Shown: in pieces, positions 23,901-33,400 of the stretch
Position numbering within the stretch: the first letter of the stretch is position 1
Layout of the letters: each line of letters opens with the position of its first letter
Assembly: GCA_916610825.1 (NCBI GenBank)
Contig: OU744452.1
Location: forward strand, 779,543 to 843,542
Length of the DNA stretch: 64,000 bases
Direction: 5' to 3'
DNA from: Haliclystus octoradiatus
Lineage: Eukaryota; Cnidaria; Staurozoa; Stauromedusae; Haliclystidae
Position numbers and translations under genes: made by a program
The notes under the pieces: generated by a model
Seen by the model: only the letters and a program-made list of their open reading frames with translations
Database searches by the model: none
What the model was told of the DNA's origin: nothing

Positions 23901-25126
23901 TCAGGGGGATTTGAACCACAGTCGGTCAGATATGATCCGATCTGAAGTTCTGTTGCTCTGCCATCTGAGCTAATCCTCCTAATCTAAATATTTTGGTTGA
24001 CGAGCGTACATACGTTTGAAACAACTAGGCCTACTCATTTTTATATTTTAAGATAACTGTTTATGTATACTTTCCTTGTCGAAAAAGTGTTACAGGCTTT
24101 TTATGGCAAATGAATAGTAAATAATTAAATAAAACCAGAAAGACGATGAATGATACTCCAGAATTTATATCTCTCAATAAAAGTCGCCACCCGTGAAATA
24201 GAACCATCTTCCCAAATGAGGTGCAGAGACTGAAGAAGCAAACGTACTTCCGTGATTGGCACCCCTCCTCCCCCTGTACCCCCTTTGTTATGACTCTCTC
24301 CCCTTAATCTAAGTATGTACTTACGGATGGATTGTCTTATTCATGTAAACACAGTCATCCTACCATATGGAGGGTAAGACAGTGTGTGTGGGACCCATAG
24401 GCGTGGCATGTTTGTAAGCTAAGATCCATTTACTGCACCGTGTCCATCTAGCTGAGTTATTAGAATTCAATTACTAGAAGATTTTATTACACAGAACTGT
24501 CATTGTGTATATTCCTCTTTAAGCCTTGGCGTGTACCAATAATATTTTTAGACCAAAGTTTGTTGCAGACTACTTTTGTTAATTATTGTGTTGTCAGGTG
24601 AGACTTTGCTGCCCTTGAATTATTTTCATAGTCGTCGTTCTGTGTTGTTCGGCTAGATATTTGTAAGCTGATTATAAGATTGAATGCTAAAATATCATTT
24701 CTTGATAATCAACATCTCCACCTTGATAAGAAGCTCATTTTATTTACGTTGCTAGGTTATAAGTTGTGTCTAAGGCTGAACTTGGGTGGTGTGGACTCCG
24801 ATGCAGGCGACCATATTGCTCTATTCATTCATATGATGAAGGGTGAATATGATAGCAGTTTAGCATGGCCTCTTATTGGACATTTTATTATTCGAATTAT
24901 TGACCAGACGAACGATAGCTCTAAACAAGATATCATAGAGCATCTTGTGGCTAAGCCTGGTCTGCAAGCATTCAAACGACCGGAATCACAGCGCAATCAC
25001 AAAGGCTATGGTTACAGTGAAATGATCGCACACCACGTTCTCAGGACAAACTCTTATCTTAAAAACGGAACAATGATCATCTCACTTAATGTTGAAGTAC
25101 AGCAGACCAACAAAAAACCAGATTAA
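8557..25126 (+). CDS. TRAF-family RING/MATH signalling adaptor
   Basis: Exons: 8557-8780, 9630-9681, 11201-11308, 17401-17562, 18416-18490, 19674-19748, 22196-22372, 22937-23231, 24756-25126 (TAA), coding 512 residues. TRAFs couple membrane receptors to NF-kB/MAPK signalling, and several act as RING E3 ubiquitin ligases. Seen in order: a RING finger (CPIC, DCGHRFCKRC, CPID, the last Asp as in TRAF6-type rings); a TRAF6-like PDNFAKR; Cys/His zinc fingers with CDWSGPFSKLQ as in TRAF4; a coiled coil (exon 8, MEEMERRINGAH onward); and a C-terminal MATH domain with SQPFYSAHPGYKLCLRLNL. The start is the first in-frame ATG after TGA 8494. Exon 4 uses an unusual GTTGGT donor. The features mix TRAF4 and TRAF6, so no orthologue is named. 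Confidence 0.93.
9970..10500 (+). repeat. Minisatellite, about 79-bp unit, seven copies
   Basis: In TRAF intron 2 a unit beginning CCTGTTTTTCATGAAC repeats about every 78-80 bp (near 9997, 10075, 10153, 10225, 10304, 10386 and 10465). Each unit is rich in TTCATGAA-like short palindromes. Scattered single copies of similar text occur near 11030, 56350 and 58020-58340. Confidence 0.85.
11355..11519 (-). repeat. 3' LTR of the Gypsy-like element
   Basis: Bounded by TG and CA on the element strand and preceded by the purine tract complementary to about 11520-11533. It is 165 bp long and is the complete copy of the pair. Confidence 0.85.
11670..14586 (-). pseudogene. pol: Broken pol gene: protease, reverse transcriptase, RNase H, integrase
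   Basis: Three open segments: 14586-13474, 13466-12789 and 12767-11670. The first has an aspartic protease motif (DTGASCTII) and a reverse transcriptase with the YQDD active site. The second is RNase H (TDASGTA, SDHQAL). The third is an integrase with an HHCC zinc site (HAGIHATRR, CSTC) and DDE-type residues (MDFAHI, SDNAKEF). A one-base frameshift near 13490 separates reverse transcriptase from RNase H, and one TGA (12791-12789) separates RNase H from integrase. As it stands it cannot make the full polyprotein. Confidence 0.88.
14724..15487 (-). pseudogene. gag: Broken gag gene with zinc knuckle
   Basis: Frame 15487-15047 starts just inside the 5' LTR and PBS and looks like a gag capsid segment. 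It breaks at a 14-bp tandem duplication around 15047-15075 that shifts the frame. The following frame (15039-14800) meets one TAA just before a CCHC-like cysteine cluster (CGNCGSHHP, CSACGIRGHYS). So there are two lesions in gag. Confidence 0.8.
15576..15718 (-). repeat. 5' LTR, truncated at its outer edge
   Basis: Matches the 3' LTR over about 143 bp with only two differences seen, then loses homology after CATGTTAA. About 23 bp of the outer LTR end are missing and no target duplication is recognisable. Confidence 0.8.
15805..16003 (-). mobile_element. tRNA-derived SINE, 5'-truncated copy
   Basis: Shares the 3' part of the SINE seen at 23622-23982, including the CCACTCCTCTA stem-loop and the stretch ending CTGCAGATCAATTTCAACAG. 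The tRNA-like half is absent and there appears to be an internal deletion near 15990. Confidence 0.75.
16076..16266. repeat. Foldback element, family A (copy 1)
   Basis: An inverted repeat: the left arm from 16076 contains AACTATGCTCTGATAGCACC, and its complement occurs at about 16219-16243. The core (AAAACGAGAAGGCATCAGAAA and GTAATTTTCGCCTTCGAG) is shared with the element at 36705-36855, but the outer arms are not. Confidence 0.8.
17843..17917. repeat. (AT)n microsatellite
   Basis: Alternating T and A over about 75 bp with one CAG interruption, in TRAF intron 4. Confidence 0.95.
19800..20345 (-). mobile_element. 3' end of a LINE (CR1/L2-like)
   Basis: The complement of 20284-20096 encodes a typical non-LTR C-terminal tail (LRPWNDLPGEIRYL, FKKQLKTHLFKKAYP, stop). 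Its 3' UTR ends with GCGCTATACCAAATAAAG and an (ATT)n tail at about 19803-19815, as in CR1/L2-type LINEs. The element is 5'-truncated and sits in TRAF intron 6. Confidence 0.8.
20939..21401. mobile_element. Foldback DNA element with TAGTGGGGCAG ends
   Basis: The ends TAGTGGGGCAG and CTGCCCCACTA are inverted, and the inner arms are long and near-identical (for example TTGTGATACGAGTATAAATT against its complement near 21340). ACC flanks both ends and may be a 3-bp target duplication. It lies in TRAF intron 6 and has no coding capacity. Confidence 0.85.
21905..22022 (-). repeat. tRNA-derived SINE
   Basis: The complement has an A-box-like TGTAGCGGCTAGGG, a B-box-like GTTCAATTCC, and a tail with GTCAGGAAGGGCATCCG, a sequence common in SINE and LINE tails. 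It lies just upstream of TRAF exon 7. Confidence 0.7.
23622..23982 (-). mobile_element. tRNA-derived SINE, near full length
   Basis: On the complement: a tRNA-like head (GATTAGCTCAGATGGCAGAG as A box, GGTTCAAATCC as B box), a body of about 250 bp, and a 3' end with a CCACT/AGTGG stem-loop and GGGCGACACCGTCTACATTA. Further copies lie at 41563-41921 and 56608-56968, with broken ones at 2605-3638 and 15805-16003. Confidence 0.85.
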
Positions 25127-25300
25127 TGAATAATTAATTGATTATTAGGTTAATACATTATATGATAAACCGTAACATAAAATGTTTAATTTCAACAGAT
25201 TTTGATGATGTTGTAACATCTACGCATGTGCAACAAACCAACTATATACATTCTAACAAGGTTTATTTACAATTCAAGACACAATGGTGTCTACAGAACA

Positions 25301-26738
25301 TTACAGCGAATATTTAAATCTATTAACAAGCCCTTTCAACTTGGCCTGTTTAGCTGAAAGGGAAGTGATTTCTTTTAAGAGACTAGCCTCGTTTGTTTTG
25401 AGCTTGCGGATATGGCTGATTGCGTGTTTTAAAATGGTAACTTTGGGTATTTTATCACTGTTACTTAATGTCGGCACATTGTTTCTTAGGAATGAAAATC
25501 TCTGTTTTAATTCGTTTCGTCTTCTACGTTCAAGTACGTTATGCGATGACCTAGAGAAAAGACGAGCTGAGAGTGAATTACTGCTTTCTTCGTCGTCAGT
25601 CCCACTCGAAACACCTGAATCAGTCCAAACGGTGTTGTTTTTCTGCCGTTGGTTTTGCTTGCTACTGTTTGAGTTCCATTGTGAAGATGAAGGCGAACGA
25701 ATTAATAATTTCGATTGAGATGGGGCAGATGCAGTAGTATCTGTTTTGCAGTGTTGAACTGTGACAACATCGATATCAGAATCATCATCTAAAAATATAA
25801 AAACAAAAATTCTATTATTGACACCTGCTAGATTTAATCCTAATATTTCTGGTCACCCGTTGGAACTTGAATTGCGGATTAAATCACAGAACTGAACAGG
25901 CGCGTCAAGACAAATCGTGGGAATAAAGTAGATATGGACGTTAATGGAACAATATAAAGCATAATTCCGTTTCGTATTAAAATGCACCGTTTGAGCAGAG
26001 CAGGCGTAGATCTATGATGTCTGGGTTTAGTATTCTCAATTGAAAGATGATAGACGGTCAAGGAGACACCGCCAGACATAAATAGGAAATACAAACGAAC
26101 ATTACTTTTATCATTATACAAATAAATAATTTCCTTATCAGCTATTAATACCTGTATCGGATTGAGTAGACGTAATACTTTGACATCGAGGGCTGAGAAC
26201 AGAATGAGGAAATATCTCCGCAGGATCGACGCTAACGAGTTTAGATGATGGCGATTCGAAATTAAACCCAAGTAACACATTGTTTTCCGTAATTGAGGTA
26301 GCAGTAGTAGACAATGAATCGGTTGTAAACGATGTAGTATTAATTTCATTGCAATCGCTCCACATACAGTCACGAATTATCATACAGTTCTGGTGTAAGA
26401 TACATGACGAAGGGAAATTAATGGATTGATGACCATTAGGTGAACAAGGAGGAGATTCTAAAAATCCCAAGTCATAATCGACGCAGGAACCACATATAGG
26501 TTGATCTTGTCGAAGGCCGTTTGTTTTTGCTGATTGCGTCACGTGGCTTTGACCAGGTTGCGAATGACTGACAGGACTAACCGGCGGGGTTAAAGGCGGA
26601 TAAGCGGACCAGTAATCATGGCCGTGGGGCAATCCAGTCATTATCTCAGGTCTATCACTCTTGCTTGTAATACCATCAACACGAACGACTAACGGCCCAC
26701 CACCAGTGGTATTTCTTGACAGAATCATTAGGTTCGAC
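25301..26738 (-). CDS. MYC: Myc proto-oncogene homologue (bHLH-leucine zipper transcription factor)
   Basis: Coding exons 26728-26152 (ATG 26728) and 25788-25301 (TAA), 354 residues, phase-1 intron. Myc pairs with Max on E-box DNA and controls growth genes. Seen: Myc box I-like DYWSAYPPLTPPVSP with the TPPxSP phosphodegron pattern; Myc box II-like MIIRDCMWSD; an acidic DDDSDIDVVTV just before the last part, as in vertebrate Myc; then the basic region HNVLERRRRNELKQRFSFLR, a helix-loop-helix with DKIPKVTILKHAISHI, and a weak leucine zipper ending LVNRFKYSL. A splice acceptor precedes 26738, so a non-coding 5' exon is likely. AATAAA lies about 34 bases after the stop. It is convergent with TRAF, 174 bp apart. 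The last exon shows up as an unrelated frame on the opposite strand. Confidence 0.94.
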
Positions 26739-27974
26739 CTGCAATTAGCGAGACAATGTTGATTAAATCGAACTGTCTACAGCCACACCCCCACACTATA
26801 GAATTTAGGAAGTGAAAAAATAATTAACCCGACGGGTTAATGATCCGTTAGTTAAACACCTTTTAACAACAAAAGGATTTTAAAATTGACGATTTGAAAG
26901 CACAGGATCATAATTATTGAAAGTGAACTATCACAAATAGAATAATATGTTGGAGGTTCTAGTTGGAAAAGGAAATCGTGATTATTTTGAGTTTTGTAAT
27001 AAATCCTTTAATGCATTGATTTGGACAGACAACAATAACAAACAGGAACAATAAACTATGGTCATATCATCAAACAAACAAATTCCAATAACAACAAATA
27101 AAAGCAGACAATTAATTAATAGTAACGAGGATAGTTGATTTTGAATACTGTCGTCGATCTGTAGATGATTTCATCAAATATTTGAAAATAATATTTTGTT
27201 TTGATGAGGCGCTCTTGCTGTCGTCAGCTCGATTTGAAATTAAATCACATCCATTCAAACTCAGATGTGATGATTTGAATAATGAAATCAATCATCTTGA
27301 ATACAGTGTTAAATAACAACCAAAACAAAGGTTTAATTAACACGACAAATAGTTGATCTATCTGAGCTTGTTTTGTTCCAAAAAGATTGTAATATTTTAT
27401 CACAGCAAACGAATCATATCATTTGATCAATCACGTAACCGTTTTATTATTTGCCACGTGAGCGATCGTCTACAAAAAGCAAACAAGCAAAAATATGAAA
27501 TCTGGTTTGAGTTAAATTCACTTTCGGCATTCCTACCTGTTTGTAGCAATAATATAATCCAAGGTAGTAGTTAATCGATTGCTCGTTATTCGTCGTAAAC
27601 AACCAAAATACCGTTGCAAAACTTAACCACCACTTCTTGTAGACTTCTCTGAAGGGTGAGTTTTTACAACAACTGGTCACCACCTGGACATCAGAAGCCT
27701 TCATTGTTGTAAATGGACACGTGTGTTCATTCGACAGACTCTGATTGGTTTATCACACGACACCATTGTCTAGCGTGACAATCGCTATCCATTTGGCGGG
27801 AGATACCATGGCAACATGGGAATCACCTTTTTGTGATAAGCTAAAGAATGAATCGACTTTTATTCTTTCATTTCACGTGGGCACTTTTTTACCTGCCCCA
27901 AAAAGTAAACAATTTTACATGGACGAGAACAGTTTCAGATGAATTTTATTTAACAACATAAATGCTTACTACCC

Positions 27975-28013
<39 letters not shown>

Positions 28014-28279
28014 GTATCTATTTAATATGTTATTGTTCGTTAATATGCAATTTGCAGTCAATCCCAAATTATAATTCTGGAATGTTTATTAGTGAATTAT
28101 TAATTAATCATTAAAATAGTAGTTTGATTTTTAAATTAATAAGATAATAATACTTTACAATATTTACATGATTATCACAGTTCTATCGACACTTTGTAGT
28201 CGCAATTATATGTAATCAAGGCGCGTCATATACTACTTTTGTAGATCATATATTGATTAATCATTTTCTGTTTTGATTA
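26739..28279. other. Region between the two Myc genes
   Basis: No supported coding exon. It should hold the promoter and any 5' non-coding exon of Myc. An (ATT)n tract lies at 27975-28012. Short frames such as 27704-27447 (-) lack family similarity. Confidence 0.5.
27975..28012. repeat. (ATT)n microsatellite
   Basis: About 12 uninterrupted ATT units in the spacer between the Myc genes. Confidence 0.95.
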
Positions 28280-29446
28280 TTATTTGTGTGACAGAAGAGC
28301 AACTCTTGTTTGTAGATAACGAAATCGATTAATCTGGTTATTTTTACTCGAAATGAGCAACCGTTCAGATGTTTCCAATTCTTTAATCAGTTCTAGGGCG
28401 CTTTTTAATACATCCACCTTGGAAACCTTTTCTTTAATTGAAAGATGTGGTAAATATTTACGCAAAGCATCAAATTTAGCTTTCAATGCTCGGCGTCGTT
28501 TTCTCTCCAGGCAGTTGTGTCCTGCTGCACTCTCGATTGTATTTCCTGGCTTTCGGCGCTGTTGTTGTTGCTGCTGAGCCGTACTATCGCGACTTGCTAC
28601 AGCGCGTCTTTCTGGTTCTATGCTTTCAATGTCGACCTCGCTGGCTTCACTTACTATCAATGAAATAGAAAGAAATACAAATACTTGTAATTTGATAATA
28701 ATGATTATTATTGTTGTTATTATTATTTATTTAAGCTTCTACGTACCTTCTCCCTGGTCGGACACTTCTTCGTTTTTAATTAAATCGTTGGCAAAATCTT
28801 TCAATAGCGGTTGTATTGATTGAGTCTGTGTGTTGCAACTGTGAGCACCCTGTGTTCTAATTTCCTCTTTTTCATGTTTCTGCTGTATAAGTTGGTCATA
28901 TGGTAATACAGCGCATGGTTGACTTAACTCATCATGTATTTTGTAACTCATATGAACTGGCGTGGTTGGTGGTGATCTAAAATCTATCTCCACTGGCGTA
29001 AGAGTACAAGACCGCGCCCTGTAATAACATACGCGATCTGACCATTTTGATCCGTTCTCCATCTCATGTAACTTCTTAGATAACTGCACAGTACTGTTCC
29101 ACATGATATCATGACGCGATATCGGGGTCTTCACTTGGGTGATCCGATCTCCAGCGTATAAACCACATGAGTCGTCCATGACTGTGTTCGGAATTGATCT
29201 GCTGATTGTATCTCCGTATAATCGGACACAATTAAACGCGTAGACTTCCATGTCGGCTGCGTTCTGTTCAAGATCGTTGGTAATTATATTCATTGCCGGC
29301 ATCACTTTTTGTCTTATTCCATTCCGGTTCGCATTTCCACTTTCATAATTACTTCCAATTTCTTCACAATGGGATGATTTCAATGAATAACTAGCTGAAG
29401 TTGGCTGTCTGGCATAGATGTGATCCAAGGATGGTGATTCCCTCAT
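28280..29446 (-). CDS. Divergent Myc-like bHLH-zipper protein, tandem to Myc
   Basis: Exons 29446-28747 (ATG) and 28653-28280 (stop), 357 residues, with one phase-1 intron like the neighbouring Myc. The C-terminus has a Myc-type basic region (HNCLERKRRRALKAKFDALR, with the H, E and R that contact E-box DNA), then helix-loop-helix (EKVSKVDVLKSALELIKEL) and a poor zipper (ERLLISSKNNQINRFRYLQT). Exon 1 contains SRHDIMWNSTVQLSKKL, which resembles Myc box II (DCMW...KL). No TPPxSP Myc box I is seen; SPPTTPVH lies after, not before, the box II-like motif. A run of six Gln precedes the basic region. Likely a Max partner acting in the nucleus; a fast-evolving Myc paralogue is my best reading, with MXD/MNT-type less likely. 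Confidence 0.82.
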
Positions 29447-30455
29447 TTTATTTTAGAACCGTTACAAAAATGCAGTGGTTGCAATATAACGGACATCAAC
29501 TAATGGAGTCTCTATTTTATGTTTGCCTTACGCATACATTCTCAGTCAAACACCTCTGTTTTTAGATTAAACGTCCGATGTCAAGTGAGCTTTGCCTTAT
29601 CAATGACTCAGTGTCTTATTTACCGCTACACCAGTTGCCCTCATTTCATGTGACATGCTTCAATTTCTAAAGGCCACGTGCGAGACATACGTTCCATTGA
29701 ACCGCAAACTGAGATCCCCATAGTCTGATAATAGATTAATGCGTTCTATTCGACCATAACCAAATACGCTATAAAACACTCTCTATAATGCCGATCAGTT
29801 ATCCGTATCCTATATAGTGTTGATCTTCAGTTTGTAAAAAAAAATAGATTATTTAGATGTAGTAAGTTTGCCGAAAGCACGAACACATTTATTAAGACGT
29901 TATAAGACCAACCGTTTATTACATGACGCATGCCCACCAAAAAGTTATATAATAATCTGATACAAGGGCATAATGATGCGGGCGTGTCAAAATGTGTACG
30001 CATTGCATCGATCCCGAGTTCCCGTGTACCTGTACGGTCTTGATTATACGACCAATATGTTGCAATTTTATGTTATATCGTAAATTATAAATGCAACTAG
30101 GTAGAGAGCTCGTAATTATGTTGGGGTAGACAGTTTAACCGCAATATACATTTGCAATATTGATGTAAAATTCTAACTAATGCTAACTATATTTATAAAA
30201 ATGACTTACATACTAAAGATGCGGCTATTAATATATTAATATAGAAGAGCTCCTAATAAAGTTCAATATAATAATCAAGTTTCACTCTTTTTCATGTGAG
30301 TTTGTCTTATCGACAATGAGGCTATTTATTACCGCTGATCAAATACCACGCGGTCTCAATTCCATGTTGCTTTGAAAAGATGGCGACGTAAAATTACTTT
30401 TCTTCTAAAACATTGCACTAATTGTTCTTTGATAAGAAATCGCCTGGCTGTTAAG
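29447..30455. promoter_or_regulatory. Divergent intergenic region, Myc-like and EIF3M
   Basis: About 1 kb between the starts of two genes on opposite strands, so it must contain both promoters. No coding frame and no obvious core element were recognised. Confidence 0.5.
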
Positions 30456-33400
30456 ATGGAGACTGCATTACCTACTTTCATCGAACTGCCAGCTACTGAA
30501 CAGGTAAATAACTACCATTGAATCGATCACTGTTAACATCTCTTGTTAAGTTGACCAATTCTCTTGCGTTCCGACGGTTCCGTCCTTCCAAATTCTTAAA
30601 TGGATTTTTGTGTCAGCCATTTGAAGTGGTCTAGCCTGATTAATTGCTAGCAAGGGCGGGAGCAAGGGTGATCGATACGTTGACGTATCTGTGTAAATGT
30701 GAAAATTATCATGATTTACGAAAATAAATTCATTGTTCAGTACTGTCTTTAACACAGTCAAAAAGTAATTCATCCAGTCTAACTAACTGTAAAATTACTG
30801 TCTCTGAGTATTACTATTTGACTGTGATGACCTATGACTCATTTAGGAATGTCTTAAGCGTTTACTGTATTGGAAGAAGTAGCCTAGCCTAGACTGATCA
30901 ATCATAACCCATAGCCATAAGGGCGATTCCATCAGAAGTGAAACCAAAAATTTTACAAGCGGAAAAAATAAAGCAAGGAATTCAGACAAAAATCAATTGT
31001 TTTCTCCAAAATAGATACTTTTACCATCATTATATATATGTTTGATTGAGATTATAGACTTCGATGTGGATAAAATTAATGTTTTAGAGAGAGCGTCGAG
31101 TTGGCCGCTCGTGAATTTATGAAAACAGCAACAAACTAAAACTTGAAATTTCGCGTTTTTCTGTTCATGATTTTCTAACAAAAGTTACATTAATCGATAT
31201 GACTTCACTTGTTTTGTATTATTAAGTAGTAAAAACAAAGAATAATGAGTGTATTTTACCTTGAAATTATATAAATGTTTCGATCAGTTCGGGCCGCTGT
31301 CAGTCAGACACGAAAAAGTCCTAAATGTTTTGTTTACTCCACAGCGTGACATTTGATCGCTAAATCCTTTCGTATGCAAAGTAGAAAATAGCTCATTTGC
31401 ATATTTGGCGGGAAATATTGCTCTTTTCTTCAACGTCATCCTTTAAATCAGCGTGTCTGACTGACAAAAAATATTCATACAGACAGTTTCGACCTAAGCG
31501 CAACAGTCGGCATCTCAAAGCTAATGCCGTAATGATCATATAATCAAAGAAGCCGTGTGACCGCCTACCCGTTGTTTTGGACACTTCACAACACGTGGTA
31601 ATTTGAGGTCGCTGTCGTCAATATTTAGTCATGCGTGTTGACTGTTTTATCGCATGCGAAATGGAAATGGCAGTTCACTTGGCCTTGTTGTTTAGAATAT
31701 TATCTGTATGTGTGCTACATTTTGAACAAAAAGAACAACCAATTCACATTACATGATGATTTTAGATTTGGAAGGAATATATAAAAGTTTTAATAAAAGT
31801 GTATTACTTGTGTTTTATGTCAAGTTATGTCAGTCAGACACAAACTGCTTCGGAGAGGTTAGTCAGACACGAAATCTTGTCAGTCAGACACGAGAAACAT
31901 TTGTTTATTGCCGTATATATTTTGAAAGTATTTAATAAAGGGAATAATATTTGTAAAGTATAGTATCTTAAGAACATGATGAGAGTGATTTTATTCTTCT
32001 TTATTCCAACACTTAGCAGAAATCTACAAATGTTCATCTCCAATTGGCAAAATGGCGAGCGTCCGTGTCAGTCAGACACAGACATTAAACTGCTGTAATT
32101 TATTTATATTTTGAATTATTGTGAATATTTTTACTTTGTGGGAATATTTTTGCCACTCTTTATTTGTAAGAAATAATAATTGATCAAACTTTGCGTGGAT
32201 GTTGATGCCCTATTCGAAAATATCTTCCGATATGTCAGTCAGACACGATGGAACCGCCCATAATGGAATCCTTGTATTTCGAACGCTAAATATTGACGCC
32301 AATTTAACTCCACACAAGAACACATTTAACACCACACCAAAATACACCAACAAGTAGTTCAAAACTATAGAAAAATCCTAGGATTTGACAACGCCAAAAT
32401 TTCAAATAATCAGCTACATTTTACGCCGGATATATCCAACGTAGCATACATGAAATCCACTATGGTCGAAATCAACAAGACGGGAAAACTACTATTATAA
32501 AATTTTTAAGTTTTAAATTTTGATTTATGTATGCGACTTTCTTAGTGGAATCCTAATATTGTATTGTAATGATATTTACACCAATCCAAGTCCACAGTCG
32601 AAAATACGTCAACATTTACTTGAAATATAAAAATCCCAGACTTGATTTATAATGTAGACCTACAATCCACATTTTCGGAAAATCAGCCACAATTTAAGCC
32701 AGGTATATCTGGTGTAACATATGTATGGATTCCGCTTTGACCCAAATTGAAAAGATGTCAATTTGTACTCCGGAGATTTTTGATTTCTTACTTCTAATTA
32801 TTTTATTTTTCGCCCGAAACAAATAAATCGTTAGGGATGCACCGAAATTCCGTTTTGGCATAACATTCTGGCATACCGGCCGTTTTGCCAGCATTTCGGT
32901 TTGGGCGAAATTTGACCTTCAGTTTCGGCCGTTTCGGTTATTTCGGCGATATTTTATAAACACATAAAATGTAACATTTAATCATATTTGATAACATCAA
33001 TCAAAATAATAATTGATTCCATCTAGTTTTCAATGCATCATAAAGCCTTTACTGTCTTTAATAAGTCTTGAAATGGAATCGTACAAAGTTTTCTGCCGAT
33101 CGCAGCCATTTTATTGTTTTGCCTCATTTTTAAATTAACCTCGCTTTCAAGTAAATAATCAGGCCATGTGCTCAAAATAAATTGAACGGACATGTTTGTT
33201 GCGTGAAAATTATGTTTCCTTCGGATCAAAACATGTAAATTAAACAATGTTAATATACAACTATAGAGGTTTCCAATAAAATTGCATTAAATGATCCTAA
33301 TAAACAATGTTGGATTAATGTAATCGTTTATTTTATCCTAAATGAACAAAAATATTGTTATTTTTAACCTTCGATTTATTTTACGAAGTAGTACCACGAT

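Noticed and set aside
25284..25718. 144-residue plus-strand open frame
   Set aside because: It is the antisense of the last Myc exon; the minus strand has the bHLH-zipper, a splice acceptor and the stop.
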